64,000 bases of DNA from Gonapodya sp. JEL0774 (GCA_027604505.1 JADIIX010000088.1:31676-95675), one strand, 5' to 3'. Counted from the first letter of the stretch, positions 1-12,384 are shown. The notes: generated by a model not told the origin, from the sequence alone. Translations and numbers: made by a program.

Positions 1-410
1 GAAATGCGTCGAGTGGGGCGAAGAGGTGCTGTCGGGTGCGCAGCATGCGAGCGAGGGCCACCTGGGGATTGTAGATATTACGCGGTCAATTCATCGTGTA
101 GATAATGAGCAAGAGAGAAAGTGGGGATGGAAGGGTGAAGGACCTCACCGAGAATGGCAGCTGGGTCATGACAAGGTCAATAAAGACCTCACCCGGCATG
201 ACGAGCAGCACCACGGCAACATCCATGCTGGGTATTCGTGAGTGAGCACCCGGAGAGGCTGCTTGTGCCAGAGGTGGTGCGGAAGACCTGGTGCCACCGC
301 CGCTTGCGCTGCGGACTGCCGTGAATGTTACCCGTCGAGGTTCGTTGAAGAGAGGTGCCCGGTCGCCGAAGAAGGTACCTGCGCCGAGGAGGGAACCTGC
401 CTTTCTATGG
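1..410 (-). CDS. 3' part of an unrecognised minus-strand gene, cut by the window edge
   Basis: On the minus strand a frame stays open from about 410 to a GTGAGG donor whose last exon base is 149. It resumes in phase at 61 after a CCCCAG acceptor and runs off the window. The first exon reads Gly/Ser/Ala-rich and then hydrophobic around MDVAVVLLVMPGEVFIDLVM, followed by TQLPFS; the second reads VALARMLRTRQHLFAPLDAF. I recognise no domain. The hydrophobic part could be a membrane segment. The 5' exons would lie between about 420 and 800, but I could not join them in frame. The next gene (RecQ) runs the other way, so 400-930 would be a divergent promoter region. Confidence 0.35.
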
Positions 411-934
411 GGTGTTGGAGAGGTTCAATGGCTGTAATGATTGCATGTACCAAAGAATCGCCTCCACCCGTTTTGTCTTACCCGTCGTGATAGTCACGGT
501 GAACATGGCCTGTGCAAATAATAAACACATCTTTTGTAGTGTCACCTACAGAACGGCGAATGCACGAAAATTGGTGGTTTTGTGGATGATGATTGTTCAG
601 TCACTCACCCTTCCGCGCGATTACGGCTCCAACGGGGTAAGAGACGAGAGAAGAAGCAGATGCAATCTCACTGTGGAAAAGGAATCGCCTGTGTCCAAGC
701 CCTGTCAGCTCAATATTTATCAAAGTCGCGACTCACCGAAGGAGCGTTCGGGGCAAATATTTAAAGGGTGCAGTCCTGGCAAATGCCGCGCACTTGTATT
801 CTGTTTCTGTAGGAGATGCAATCATTGATGGGAGTAGCTCCGGTCCTGCTGGCATAGTTGTGAGGGGATATTGTGTGCAGCTGTGTGCGAAGACGGCACA
901 TGAACCAGTGCAATGCAATCACGCTGAAACGACG

Positions 935-3900
935 ATGCCATTGCCATCAGCGAACACCGATGGTCCCAATGTGGATATCAGGGATTCCGCAGCGCTTGCC
1001 CGTCGTGCTCAAACAGTTCTCCGGGAAGTGTTCTCCTTCCCCGCATTCAGAGGCAGTCAACTGGATACTATCGTCGACGCTTGTCAAGGTATGTCAAACA
1101 CCCATGTCTCCATTGGTTTCCCCCGTTTCAAATCTCTATTGCAACTTCCCGCTTTCAATTATCGTGATTTGTCCCCCCTGCACTCAAATCAACTCAAGGA
1201 AAGGACACCTTCACCGTGCAAGCCACTGGGTCTGGCAAGTCGCTCTGCTACCAGGTTCATATCGGTCACGATTGAGGGCTCTTTTTCTTTTGAATGAGCG
1301 ATCACTGATTCGCCTTTCATTCTTCTGTCTCACATGTGTCAGCTACCACCCTTGATCCTTCCCCACACCGTCGCCCTCGTTGTATCCCCTCTAATATCTC
1401 TTATGGAAGACCAAATCGCAAAACTTGACCAGCTTGGCGTACCCGCCTGTATGATTGCGTCAAATCAGTCGGAGTCGGTCAGAAGAGATTCGGAGCTGCG
1501 AGCGGTGGAGGGAAAAGCTGCAGTGGTGTACGTCACGCCAGAGAGAATGTAAGTCTCAAACGTTTAGAGAGTAGTGGGCAGAGTTGTAGTGCTGACAATG
1601 CTCAACCGATATACCCCCACCAGCGCACTGGACGGCTGGTTCCGCCGTTTCGCCGAATCTCTCCGTTGCAATGCGAACATTCGGGGCCGGTGAGTACACG
1701 CTCAATCGCACTAGTATTGCACGATTCTCCCCGCTCTGTCTCGTTCCCAAAACCCGTGTTCCCAAAATAACTCTCAGGCGCCACACCGTCTCTCTCCTCG
1801 CCGTCGACGAAGCTCACTGCGTCTCTGAATGGGGACACGATTTCCGTCCCCAATACCGCCTCCTCGGCCCCCTTCGCGATACTCTTCCCGATACACACCC
1901 TCCAGTCGCCATCATGGCTCTCACAGCTACCGCCACGCCGCGAGTGCGAGACGAGGTGGTCAAAGAACTGAGACTGAACGGGGAAGTGAGGGTGGGTAGT
2001 TTCGATAGAGAAAATCTTTACTACGAGGTACGGAAGAAGGGTACCGAAAAGGAGCTGATCGATGTGGTGAGGAGGGGCGCGGAGAAGGGTGATGAGGGTG
2101 ATGGAAAGCAAGGGTGGGAAAGAGGCGCGACGGTCGTCTATTGTCCAAGTGAGTCGATCACTCTACTGTAGCCTCGGACTTATATATCCCCCGCAAAACC
2201 GACCTTCGCCCTTCCTCCCATTCCCAGCCCGCGATGAAACCGTTGAGATCGCCGCACTCCTCTCCAGCAGTGGCATCCCTTCCCTACCTTACCACGCTGG
2301 TCTTCCCTTTCGCGACCGTACCGAAACGCAACGTGCATTCGCCTTTTCAAAGTGTAGGGTCGTGGTCGCAACCACGGCGTTTGGAATGGGGATTGATAAA
2401 GAAGACGTGAGGCTAGTGGTGCATTGGGGAGTGGCCAGGGGAGTGGAGCAATATTATCAGCAAACAGGCAGAGGAGGAAGAGATGGTGAGTTAGGACAGT
2501 GTAGCTGACGTGTCGGATGTGTTTCGGGACCCTTTTCACTTTTGTACGACCCACTCCAAGGACTCTTCACCAGGTGTATCCTTTTTTACGACCAGGGAGA
2601 GCTCGGCCGGGCCATGGCAGTGGCTTCTCGAGAATCCCAGCGGGCCAGCACCTTCTTCGCTGATTTTCGCCTCTATGCCACATCCGGCGGTTGCCGCCGG
2701 CGGCATCTGCTCCAATACTTTGGAGAGAAACCTGATTGGTCGGATTGTGGGGGAATGTGCGACTCTTGCGTGGCAGCCGCAGCTGCATCGACGGGATCTG
2801 CTAGTGGGGTCACAGCGTCGTCGTTGCGTCGGGATGTCTCGGCACATGCGTACCTTCTGATTTCTACCGTGAGGGACACTGGGAATCGGTTCGGGATGAG
2901 GATGCCCATCGACGTTCTCCGTGGGAAAGCATCCAAGAGAGTCGAAGATGCCGTACGTGGCCGCGTTGTTCCAGCTGCAGGTAAAGGATCCGGGTTGTCG
3001 CAGGAGACGTGGGACTTCCTGTTTGCGGCGTTACAGAACCAAGGTCTGCTCGAAGCCAAAGCCGTGAACACAATGTCCAAGTTCAGAAATCAGGTGTATC
3101 AGGTATCCGCCAAGGGACGATTGTACCATGACCATTTCACACGATCTGGCGCTTCCGTTTTGGTCCTGAAAGAGCCGCCACCTGCTACCCCAGTCCTGCC
3201 AGCAGGAAGCCCACGGCTGTGGGTGGACGTGCCCACCTGGTTCATCGAGCAAGAACGTGTCGCAGCGGAAAAGTCTCGTCTGTCGACATCTTCAGACGGG
3301 GGACTTCTCGTCCGTGTGACAAAGGCCATCGCACGCGGGCGCACATCCACAGCAGCATTTAACCTTTCCGCTCAACTCACAGCTGCGGAATTTGAGCTGT
3401 TGGCAAAGCTGACGGAAGTGACACGGGAAATTGCTGAGAGGGAACTCAACGGACTCAACCCGGAATTCGTATTCTCGTCGGTGGTGCTAAGGGGAATCGC
3501 AAGGAGGAGACCAGGATCGATTGAGACATTCTCAAGGTGCGAGGGTGTGGGACAATATAAGGGCGAAAGGTAAGGTCAATGCACTTGATTGAATGGCGCT
3601 TGAAACTCTAACAATAGTTTCTGCTGGTTTCCAATGGCAGATATGGATCATCATTTGTCCCCGTTATCACACGAGTATCCGAATCATTAAATCTTCCTCT
3701 TGACATGAGGCTTCCGGGTGATCCGGAAGATGAGGTTGACGACGATTCTGATGATGTAACAACAAGGCAACTGCAGATCGAGAATCTTTTTGAGTCAGAA
3801 GCGTTTTTGGGCCTTGGTGCCCTTACTAAGCAGTACTTCCGCTTATGGTATGACGGTAAAACGATGGAAGGTCGGTGGGTCTGAGTCTGCATCCTGCGAT

Positions 3901-5006
3901 CACGGAACGTTGAGTGTCCAAAATTGTGGTCCTCTCCCACTGTAGAAATCGCGAACATGCGCGGTGTGAAAAGTAGCTCCGTCCACGAATCCATTTGCAA
4001 GGGAATCGCTTCTTGTGGGGCTCTTTTCGCACCACACCTAATCGTCTCCCTGTGGGATCGATTCGCAGTCCCCGACAAGAAACGCGATCAGATCGTCCAG
4101 GCAATGGAGAATTTGATTAATGATCCCACAAAAGCGTGGGACGGCGCCAGATTGAGGCCCATAATGGATGAAATTGGGGATTATGAACTAAAAGGAATAA
4201 CTTACGACGATCTCAAGGTAACCAGGCTGTGGTGGCTTGCGGATCGGGTGTCCCGTGATAAGGAAGTGACTGGAAAGAGGAAGAGACCCCAAGAGGAGGA
4301 TGGTCGAGGATTGGAATATCAAGGAAGTCAATCAGCTAGTCCACCGGCCCTCGATGCCACCGAAGCGAAGAAGCCAAAGCTTCTTCCAGCTTCTTCCTCA
4401 GCTGAGAAGAGACCACCGTTAGGCGGTTCGTGGCAGAATATGATACCTTCGCCGAACGAGCCCATAAAGAATGTACGGTCATCTGCGTCGACAGGCATCC
4501 GGGTATCCCTTCCCCCTTCGTCCACCCCCAGCTCAGACGACACCGTCCTGAACTTTGAAACAAGGGAACCACCGACCTTTGCCTCAGTATCCGATTTCGT
4601 GTTCTCGGTAAAGCCCGCGGCTTGCGGAAATGACCCGGACATGAAGGAGTATAGAGTGAGCTTGCAGGCGACCATTCAAATCCCCAAAGAAAGTTCAACA
4701 GGTGGTACGTTGGATAAAAACACAATGGAGACCTTATTATTAAATGCTATGAAGGGCCACCTCGCTGGACAAGACTGGGTCTCCAACACCCAACCTGCAT
4801 CACCCACTGTTCCAAAATTCGCGAACGACCTCCCTCTTCGAATTTGTGATACATTGCGGTCAAGAGGAAGTTGCACCGTGGACGAGTTGACGAAGATACT
4901 CAACACAGATGAGGCCGACATTCGCAGGGAGCTGACAGCACTGCAAGACAACTATGATGTTTGGAGCCAGCTCAATGGAACGTCTACGCATTGGAAACTT
5001 TTGTAA
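935..5006 (+). CDS. RecQ-family ATP-dependent DNA helicase (WRN/Sgs1-like) with C-terminal winged helix
   Basis: A 3'-5' DNA helicase of the RecQ family, expected to act in the nucleus in recombination and fork repair. Nine exons fit in phase: 935-1088, 1199-1254, 1343-1548, 1624-1689, 1778-2148, 2228-2485, 2561-3569, 3641-3870 and 3946-5006, giving 1136 aa. Motif I reads ATGSGKSLCYQ. Motif II is DEAH, followed by the aromatic-rich CVSEWGHDFRPQY. Motif III is ALTATATP and motif VI is QTGRGGRDG. A zinc-binding RQC part follows, with CRRRHLLQYFGE and CGGMCDSC. HRDC is visible around IARRRPGSIETF. A WRN-type helix-turn-helix reads EEIANMRGVKSSSV. The last about 75 aa look like an RPA32-type winged helix. 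No exonuclease domain is present. The ATG at 935 is chosen because it opens the frame just before the helicase core. Its 3' end is 46 bp from the convergent next gene. Confidence 0.93.
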
Positions 5007-5052
5007 TTCGAACTGCACATTCATAATATAATAATAACGCTACAAGATTCAC

Positions 5053-8000
5053 TCATACTGCTACTCCCCGAGGCTTCTTCTTCTCCGGGTCGTATAATGG
5101 ATGTGTTGCCCCAACTTCCGCTTTTACTCTCTTTGCAAATCCATCCAGCTGTCCGACTTCCAATTGCGTGCCCGGCTTTGCGTACTCTACAAGGACTCTT
5201 GCGAGACCTATGTGACCGAACAGGGGAGTCTCCACGCCACTTGTGACCACTCCGACTTTGTAACGGCCGACGAAGACAGGCTGGCCATGTGCAACGCAGT
5301 CGTTTGACTTGATTCTCAGCGAGACGAGAGTACGTTGCGGGTGTGCACGACGGTTGGCGATTGCTGCGGATCCTATAAACGGGGTTGTTTTTGTCGCTGG
5401 GCAAGCGAATCCAATACCGGCCTCGAATGGATCGGTGGTGTCGTCGAACTCGTAGCCTGCGAAAATAAGACCTGGTGCACGAGTTTAAGTGGCAGACTGT
5501 GTAGTTTTGCATTACCGCGCCACCACTCACCAGCTTCTACGCGCACCATGTCAAGCGCATCAAGTCCGAGGGGAGCAATCTCAAATTCTTGACCTGCCTC
5601 CCACACGGCATCCCATACTGCACAGGCGTCATTCGGATGTGACCAAACTTCAAATCCGAGCTCTCCCGTATATCCAGTCCGTGTCACAATAACAGGAGTG
5701 CCTGTTGGGCTACCAATCCGGCCAATTGTCAGCTTAAACCAACCAAGTTCACTGATACTAGGTCTAGTTGGTGGAGTCCAAATGCACTTCTCGAGCGTAG
5801 CTTTGGACTTCGGACCCTGAACCGCCACGTTGTGGAGGTGGTCTGTCGACGACTTGACCCATACCCGATGAAGACCAAGCCGAGCTGCAAGGGTACGAAG
5901 CCATTGTCCAACGTAAGGATCTCCACAAACAAGCCGGTAGTTTGTAGAGGATAGCCGCGCAATAGTAGAGTCATCCAACAAACAACCCTTTCAGTGAAAA
6001 CGCGTTGCAGTGTTGCGTAAGTTTGACAAGTAGTGGAGACTATTAGTCAACAAAGCTACATACCGTGGGGTAAGTGATTCCAGTATAGGTTACTCCTGCA
6101 ATAGGCATTTTCCGGACTTCTCGCGTCACTGCCCTTTCCAGAAGCTCCCCAGCATCTGGAGAGACGCCAGGACAGAAACCTGTCAAGTTGAGCAAGCTGG
6201 AAAGGTATGCCGACAGTCTCACCTGGCCCGAGAATTTCGAATTTCCTGAGAGCTGACAGGTCGCAGATGGTGACCCTTTCTCGGCAAGCTTTGTACTCTT
6301 CCAAAGGGCCCCATTTGGTGAAGCAGGTCGGAAGCCAGTAGCCTTTGTAGGGAGTATAGGAACGTGTCAACTTGGACGTCCTCGGATGGAATCCAGTGTA
6401 CTTGGTGAGCGCCGGCTGCGCAACCGGGGTGATTCGTGTGGCGATTGCGGGGGTGAACGTCTCCCCTTTTGAATAAACGCGAACCTGAATCTCCGAAGGG
6501 TCCCACCCGTTTGCTGGATCTATGTCATCGGGGCACGCCGATGAGGCACAGACAAGCTTAGTGAGGGCACGAAACAGCACATAGTCGCCTGGGCGAGACC
6601 ATGGTTCCTCCAGCCCGATCGCGGTCGTGGATGAGCTCACAGCGGTGTTGTAGAAAAGGTTGATTGCTGTTATGAAGGATCATTGAGTTAAAAGAATATC
6701 TTACAGGTTGCTTCAGCGATGGGTTTCTCAAACCTTGGTAGGATGGGGCCCGCGGCAAACCAAAAGGAGCTAGAACATTACCGAAGTTGTCGGTGCAGTT
6801 CGGATGTCCTTGAGGTTCATAAAGCAGGTCAAACTTGCCACATCACAACACCTTCAAAGTACAATTTCTCACCGGGATAACCCATGTCTTCGTAGTACTT
6901 TGCAGTGCATGCCAATCCAAAGGTGTCGTGTCGCCCGACGGTATCGCGCACCTTTCAACCCGAACATATCAACAACCATCAATGTCGTTCATACCTACCC
7001 AAGTCTGCAATCACTCACCACCTCGACCATAGCTTTCATCTCTTCGTTAAAAAACTTATTGAAAAGGCCAGGTCCAGGGTAGGTTGTACCGTTGATCGTT
7101 CGTGTGACCGTTGGGTCGAGACCAAGGAGCTTTGGTACTTCTGATTTTGTGGAGGGCGCATATGCGAGGAAGTCGGAGCATTGTTGGCCGGAAATGTCAA
7201 CAATCTACAGGCCAAATAAGAAACAAAGATTATGAGAGACTGCTCTAATCGCCAATGGAGAATATTGAGCCGTCGGACCTGAATGTAGTCACCCTCTTCA
7301 ACCTCGTAAGCCACTGCTGTGGATTTCTTGACTCTAATGTCCAGCTTAGGTTTCGCTAGTGGAAGAGGTGGCTCTTTTATCATCTTCTTCCTCGTGACCC
7401 CAATCCCTCCAACCTTGCCAATGGCCTCTGTGTCACGCTCGACGATGACAATAAGGTCAGTAGGGGGGTTCGGACCGAGCCTGTCAGTGAGAGTATCAAT
7501 ACCGTCAGGGACCATTGGTGGAGATGGTGATGAGATGAGGAGCGCGAGATCGGAAGACTTGGCCGTGATTGAGACAGCGGAGTGGGCGGCGGACGTTTTG
7601 GCGGAAAAGAAATGATGCGCATCAAGTGTTGCGGCCTCATCAAAGTGGAGCGATTTCAAGGCATCCACAATGGATTTAGCGTCTGCTGCAGAATTGATTG
7701 AGTCCGCCGAAGGTGGGGCGAAGCTTTCGGCTGTAGATGCTGCAGTGGACAAGAGAGCGACAATGGCTTGGGAAGGGCCCCTGGCAATTTTCGGCTGTGT
7801 ATCTTCAAGAGTGATTGTCACATTCACAGGCGCCTCCTTTGGCGCCGCCGGTTTTTTTGGAACTGCAGGCTTTGGAGGAGCTGTGGTGGAAGTTTGAGGA
7901 ACTGAGGCATCGACCTTCTTGGGAGCTGCCACCGCCGGGGGTGAGTTCAAAGATTCCTGCGTTGCCTTGGCGATATCAGTGAGGTCACCTAGATCAGGAG

Positions 8001-8409
8001 TTTGTAGCGAGTCTGCCCCTGCTGATTCGTTGGGGTGAATGGAGCCCACGAGGTCCGAAACCGTATCTGCGTTGTCCTCGGCAGAAAAATAATTGCCACT
8101 TCCGTTTGTCGGACCGTTTTCACTGGAGGACGCATCCGGAATGATGGGAGCAATCGTGACTGCGTCTGGTTTCACGACTGCACGACCCTCGACAATGCCG
8201 AATACAACAACTTCGCAAGGCGTCCGGCCTTCCAAGTCGACAACTTTGAGTCTGTCTCCGGCTCTGATACCGCCGATGAGAACACTAGCACCTCCCAGGA
8301 CACGGATTTTCGAGCGTTCCGTGATCTTGCCCTCAGGTGAAGACGTCTCGGGGAGAGCCAACGAGGTGACGATCGAGGAAACAGGAATTACATCCACGAG
8401 AGCGGACAT
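5053..8409 (-). CDS. DUF1989 (carboxyguanidine deiminase-like) / GcvT aminomethyltransferase fusion
   Basis: Eight exons join in phase on the minus strand: 7279-8409, 7019-7204, 6873-6951, 6808-6734, 6666-6223, 6155-6064, 5987-5531 and 5456-5053, for 955 aa. The N-terminus has one DUF1989-like strand pattern (RAGDRLKVVDLEG), then about 270 aa of low-complexity Pro/Ala/Ser linker. A full DUF1989 domain follows, with VDISGQQCSDFLAY, DTVGRHDTFG, GHPNCTDNF, RPGDYVLFRA and SACPDD. The rest is a GcvT T-protein fold: CDLSALRKFEILGP, the LLDD containing the folate-site Asp, TRTGYTGELGFEVW, and a C-terminal barrel. DUF1989 proteins are known as urea-carboxylase-associated proteins and as subunits of carboxyguanidine deiminase. 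GcvT proteins move one-carbon units to tetrahydrofolate. The substrate of the fusion is unknown. No obvious mitochondrial presequence is seen. Confidence 0.88.
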
Positions 8410-9079
8410 ATCTTAACAGTGGTGCTTCGGTTCTGGATGAACAAATTAGAATCGTCGTTGTGAGAACATGAGATGAGTAGCGGCTGGCTAGACTTACGTT
8501 TGAACTAGGAAGCTCAGATCTTGCTCCTCCTACCAGAGCTTGATTGGAATCGATTGAGTCGAGATCGCAAGAAAACTGCTTGTTTCGTTTCGTTCCGCAG
8601 TAAGACGCTCTGGGATCAAGCTCCCGTTACATCTGATATATGTGGCCTCCCGACGGGCCGCTCTGCCGTCAACAGGCACGACGCACATAACAGCTCATCT
8701 TGCGGGCATGCTTTGTTTGCTAATAATCATATATGGCAATTTCCAAGGAGACGGCGCTTGCTGCATCTGTCATTATCGCTGGAATGCATTACGCACCGAA
8801 CAAGAGTGGAGCAAACGCACCATTCATTCATGGTGTACACGTCGCGCTTTTTGTGTACAGGGCTATGTAGAGTAGAAATTGGGTGTGAAATCGAAGGAAG
8901 GGCAAGAGGGGAGGCAAGGGGGGCAGAAAGCAACAATTATAATAGTATGCCCCAAGTATTGCATGTAATCCTCTATTGTCCGCGATCAGTACACACATGA
9001 AGTATCAAAAAAAAGGAGTAGAAATTAGGTCATAATATAGTGTCCCATTAGCGCGGGGTCAGACCATACGTCTGTTTGA
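8410..9079. other. Intergenic, no gene seen
   Basis: About 670 bp between the start of the DUF1989-GcvT gene and the stop of the permease gene; both are on the minus strand. It should hold the promoter of the former and the 3' UTR of the latter. Short open frames here have no recognisable protein and no splice-consistent partner. AT-rich stretches lie around 8930-9045. Confidence 0.5.
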
Positions 9080-11812
9080 TTACACGCCTAGTCCCTCTTC
9101 CTCCTTCTTTGCGGGGATGATTTCGTTTGCCTCCTCTTCCGTCACCTAAACGCGATATACAATAGTAAAACGTTAGATGCGTGACTTAAACGCGGAAAGT
9201 CAATTGTTACAAACTCTTACCTGCGAAACCGGTCCCTTGAACCATTTACGAGCACCCAGAATCCACCATCCACCCGCAAACAGAACGACAAATGCCACGA
9301 TGAAGGGTGCAAAGTTCTGCACGCGAAGGATTGGTGTCAAAACTATGGAGAAACTACTCTCCATCAGCAGACGGTCCACTCACCATTGCACCCCAAGTCA
9401 CAGGGTACACGGAAGGGAAGCAAAAAATGATCGCAATGAATCCAATCCACAGGACGGCAATGCTGAAAAGAATTACAACAATGTTACGAGGCGGCGCAAG
9501 GGCAAGGGCAAGTGCATCGGGTAGCTACAAACTCACAAGTTGAGGATTCTGGAGAAGGGGCCCAGGTGGAAAGGTCCCTGCTTGAAATCGTTACCAGCGA
9601 AGACGAGTTTGAAAAAGATGGGGCATCCGTAGGAAATGTACTGTTCAACAGGGCCGATAGTTAATGGTTGCACTTGTTCTGACTTTGTCTCTATCCCACA
9701 GTTGGAAAGAAACAACCAAACTTGGAACGTACCTGTCCGATTGTGCCAATCGAGATTAACGCTGAGAGTGCCTATATGGAATGTAGCACATGAAGCCTGG
9801 CAACTGGTATTCTGTGTACCCTCGAAACATTGGCTACTTACCACGTACGACCCAACCCCAGGAAGTGCAAGAATTGACGCCAATGTTGTGGAAACGATGA
9901 CTGAAACGCACCACCAGGTTACGATGAATCCCCGAATAGGAATACCACGAAAATGACTCACTTGCACGCATTGGAACTTTGGTGGTGGGTTCAATGTGGT
10001 GAATCCAGTTGCTGAAGGGGAGGGCACCATCTCGCGAGAAGGCGTAGATCATCCGCGAGTTCGAGGTAATGCAACTCATCGTGCAGACTGTAAAGGAAAA
10101 GAGAGAAATTAATCTAGTTCATAAAATGCTTTAAGGCAGAAACCTACAGAAGATGCACCCGAGGAAGAGCACCTGGAAGAACACGGTGACGTTTGTGCCC
10201 AGCGACTCTACAAGCACGATCGATCGCGATTTCAGATCAATTGTGTAGAATAGAGAATTATAAAGCCAGGTCTCACCGAGCCAGATTACAGTGTAACCCC
10301 CAACTGCGACGGCCTCCGGGTCTTGAATAGAGAACAACATCGAGAGAATGAGCGCCCAGCCAAACATGAATGCTGAACAGACGGCGTAGATAATGCCCCA
10401 TGGGGCAGCGCGATCAGAGCCGTGGGTTTCCTCAGACATGTGTGCAGAAGCATCTTAAGCAACGCCTAGTTAGTCCAAGTGTCGTATACCATCCGTGATC
10501 TACCACTCACCGTAACCAGAAATGGTCCACTGAGACAGTAACAAACCCAAGCAAAGAGCATAGAAGTCGGAAAAGCCTGATTCGTTGTTGAACTCAGTGA
10601 AAACGAACGAGGCGGATTGCTAAGGGTGTGACGACCGCGTGAAGATCGCAATTGCGGTACACATTCAATGTTTTGATGTACCACTCACGAAAGATGCAGC
10701 TTTTGCGGGAACAACAACGATGAACAGGAATGTTGCAATCACGTGCCACACCACGGACGCTGTTGTGAAAAATGCAAGCAATTTGTCGCCCAGACAGTTC
10801 AGAGCGCCGCAGAAGATGAGAACTGCCACGTAAATGAGGTACAGCTGCCAAAGGGAAGGTACCCCTAGAAGAGAATGGTGTTGGAGGACATTCCACCAAA
10901 CAAGCACTGTGCGACCTACATTCCGTGGTGAGAGAGCATGTAGTTCCCAAAACTAAAAGTTTGAGGTCCCGAATTAATGTTCATGTAATTGTTCTACAGA
11001 GGATTGAGCGGCGACAAACCTGTGGCAAATGTGTACGCGACCCCCGCGACCAAGCCCACTTCACCGAGCAGGTTGAACCAGCCAGTGATCCATGACGAAA
11101 AGGGGACCCAGGATGGGTGGTTTGCTGTGAGCTTCGCTGACCAGAAGTAAAGAGAACCGGCGGTGGGGTATGTGCTGCAGATCTGGCGGGAGAAATACAT
11201 ATAAGCAATGGTAACCCGTTACAGAATGGGAAACATCTCACCTCTGCGAGACTTCCAGCAACTGAAAAAGCATATCAAGTCGGTTAAAATATGGGTGAAA
11301 TGTCAACTGATCAAAATTGTTTCAACTTGCTCGTAAGAACCTATGGTCACGAGAATTTAGTTCAGATGATGAAGGTACGAGGGGAGTCAATACGGAACGT
11401 TCAAGGCTCACCATCGCAAAAACCACGAGCCAGCCGTATGTCATAATGACTGCTCCTCCATTGAGCAAAGCGTATCCAACCAGAGGCAAGATGCCTGTAG
11501 GAATACTAATGATAGAGAAGGAAATTCCAAAGGAATGGAAGACTGTGAAGGAGCGAGAAAGCTCCTGTAGGTTGGCAGGGTTCAGTGATAAGGAGTGAAG
11601 TGAGGAGTCGTTCGTTTGATATCATGATTTCTTAACAGCGCTGTGGCTGTTTGTCCGCCTCACCTGGCGGTATCTTAAAGGTGAACGTCGAAAAATGTTA
11701 CTTCATGAAGAAACGCATTGTAAGCAATTGCACATGCTTACCCAAGCTTAGCGAGTTTGATCTCATCTTCCGTGCTGTCAAGTGAGTCGATGGTGTTCAG
11801 CAACCGGTTCCT
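9080..11812 (-). CDS. Amino-acid/GABA permease (APC superfamily), many small exons
   Basis: A plasma-membrane amino-acid permease of the fungal GABA/choline permease type, with about 12 hydrophobic segments. Recognisable pieces in order are DEIKLAKLG, YRQELSRSFTVF, ISFSIISIPTGILPLVGYA, YPTAGSLYFWSAKL, GWFNLLGEVGLVAG, LSQWTISGYDASAHMSEE, SRDGALPFSNWI and WWILGARKWFKGP; the stop is at 9080. Exons found are 11742 upward, a 10-nt exon 11664-11673, 11564-11412, 11261-11242, 11182-11020, 10915-10689, 10619-10511, 10453-10148, 10087-9962, 9900-9842, 9771-9733, 9640-9537, 9462-9384, 9316-9221 and 9145-9080. The phase between 11412 and 11261 needs one more tiny exon (candidate 11308-11329). The initiator ATG is not found; the open frame reaches 11980 without an in-frame ATG, so the start given is a guess. 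Confidence 0.85.
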
Positions 11813-12384
11813 CTTTGACGGGTTATAAGACCACAAGCGATGCGACGTACAGAGGGGGGGCTGCCATGGTGTGCGTCGGTTCAAGAACACGTAAACGGTA
11901 TCGGGTTTCAACCTCGAAGTGAAGAAAGAGTTGAGGCCATAAAGCGGGCGGCTGTGTTTGCCCGTTTGGCCGAGGCTCACTCTGTGGCGCAGGCGATCGA
12001 GCTAGGGCGAGAATGATAAGCTTCGATTGCCAAGATATTCTCAGACCAAGAGTTCCGATTCTGTAAGCAAACAAATAGTAGTTCTCCTGAGCTGTCTTGA
12101 ATCTTGATACCTTCTTTTCTGTGCTACCTGCTGTACCGTCATTCGCCACATGATAGCCTTGTTTTACTTCGCCTATCTCTCTCTTGAGTGAAAGTAGATT
12201 GTCTGAAATTTTTGATGAATGGCTCTGAGAATGGATCGCTGTCCGCAGAATGACTCAAGTTTGGTGGGGAATGTCACTTTGTCATGGTTGCTCGCCGGCC
12301 CGCACCGACCGCAAGCAAGCACATATAGTGGCGAGCACACAAGTTTCCCAGTTTGCCATTGCAGGATTGATTGGATTCGGAACG
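11813..12384. promoter_or_regulatory. Divergent upstream region of permease and monooxygenase genes
   Basis: The permease is read leftwards and the flavin monooxygenase rightwards from this 0.5-kb stretch, so it must contain both promoters and probably a tiny first coding exon of the permease. I see no clear TATA element or repeated operator. Confidence 0.4.

Noticed and set aside
5021-5530. Overlapping minus-strand frame over the GcvT C-terminal exon
   Set aside because: It is the other-frame shadow of the exon 5053-5456, which carries the conserved GcvT barrel.
8521-9000. 159-codon plus-strand frame upstream of the DUF1989-GcvT gene
   Set aside because: No recognisable motif, biased composition, and it lies in a region expected to be promoter and UTR.
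10916-11019. Apparent frameshift in the middle of the permease
   Set aside because: Using the acceptor TGTAG before 10915 makes the frame continuous; the intervening 104 bp is an intron.
12250-12384. Upstream in-frame ATG for the flavin monooxygenase
   Set aside because: The extra 45 residues have no conserved features, and the Rossmann motif normally starts close to the N-terminus, so the ATG at 12385 was preferred.
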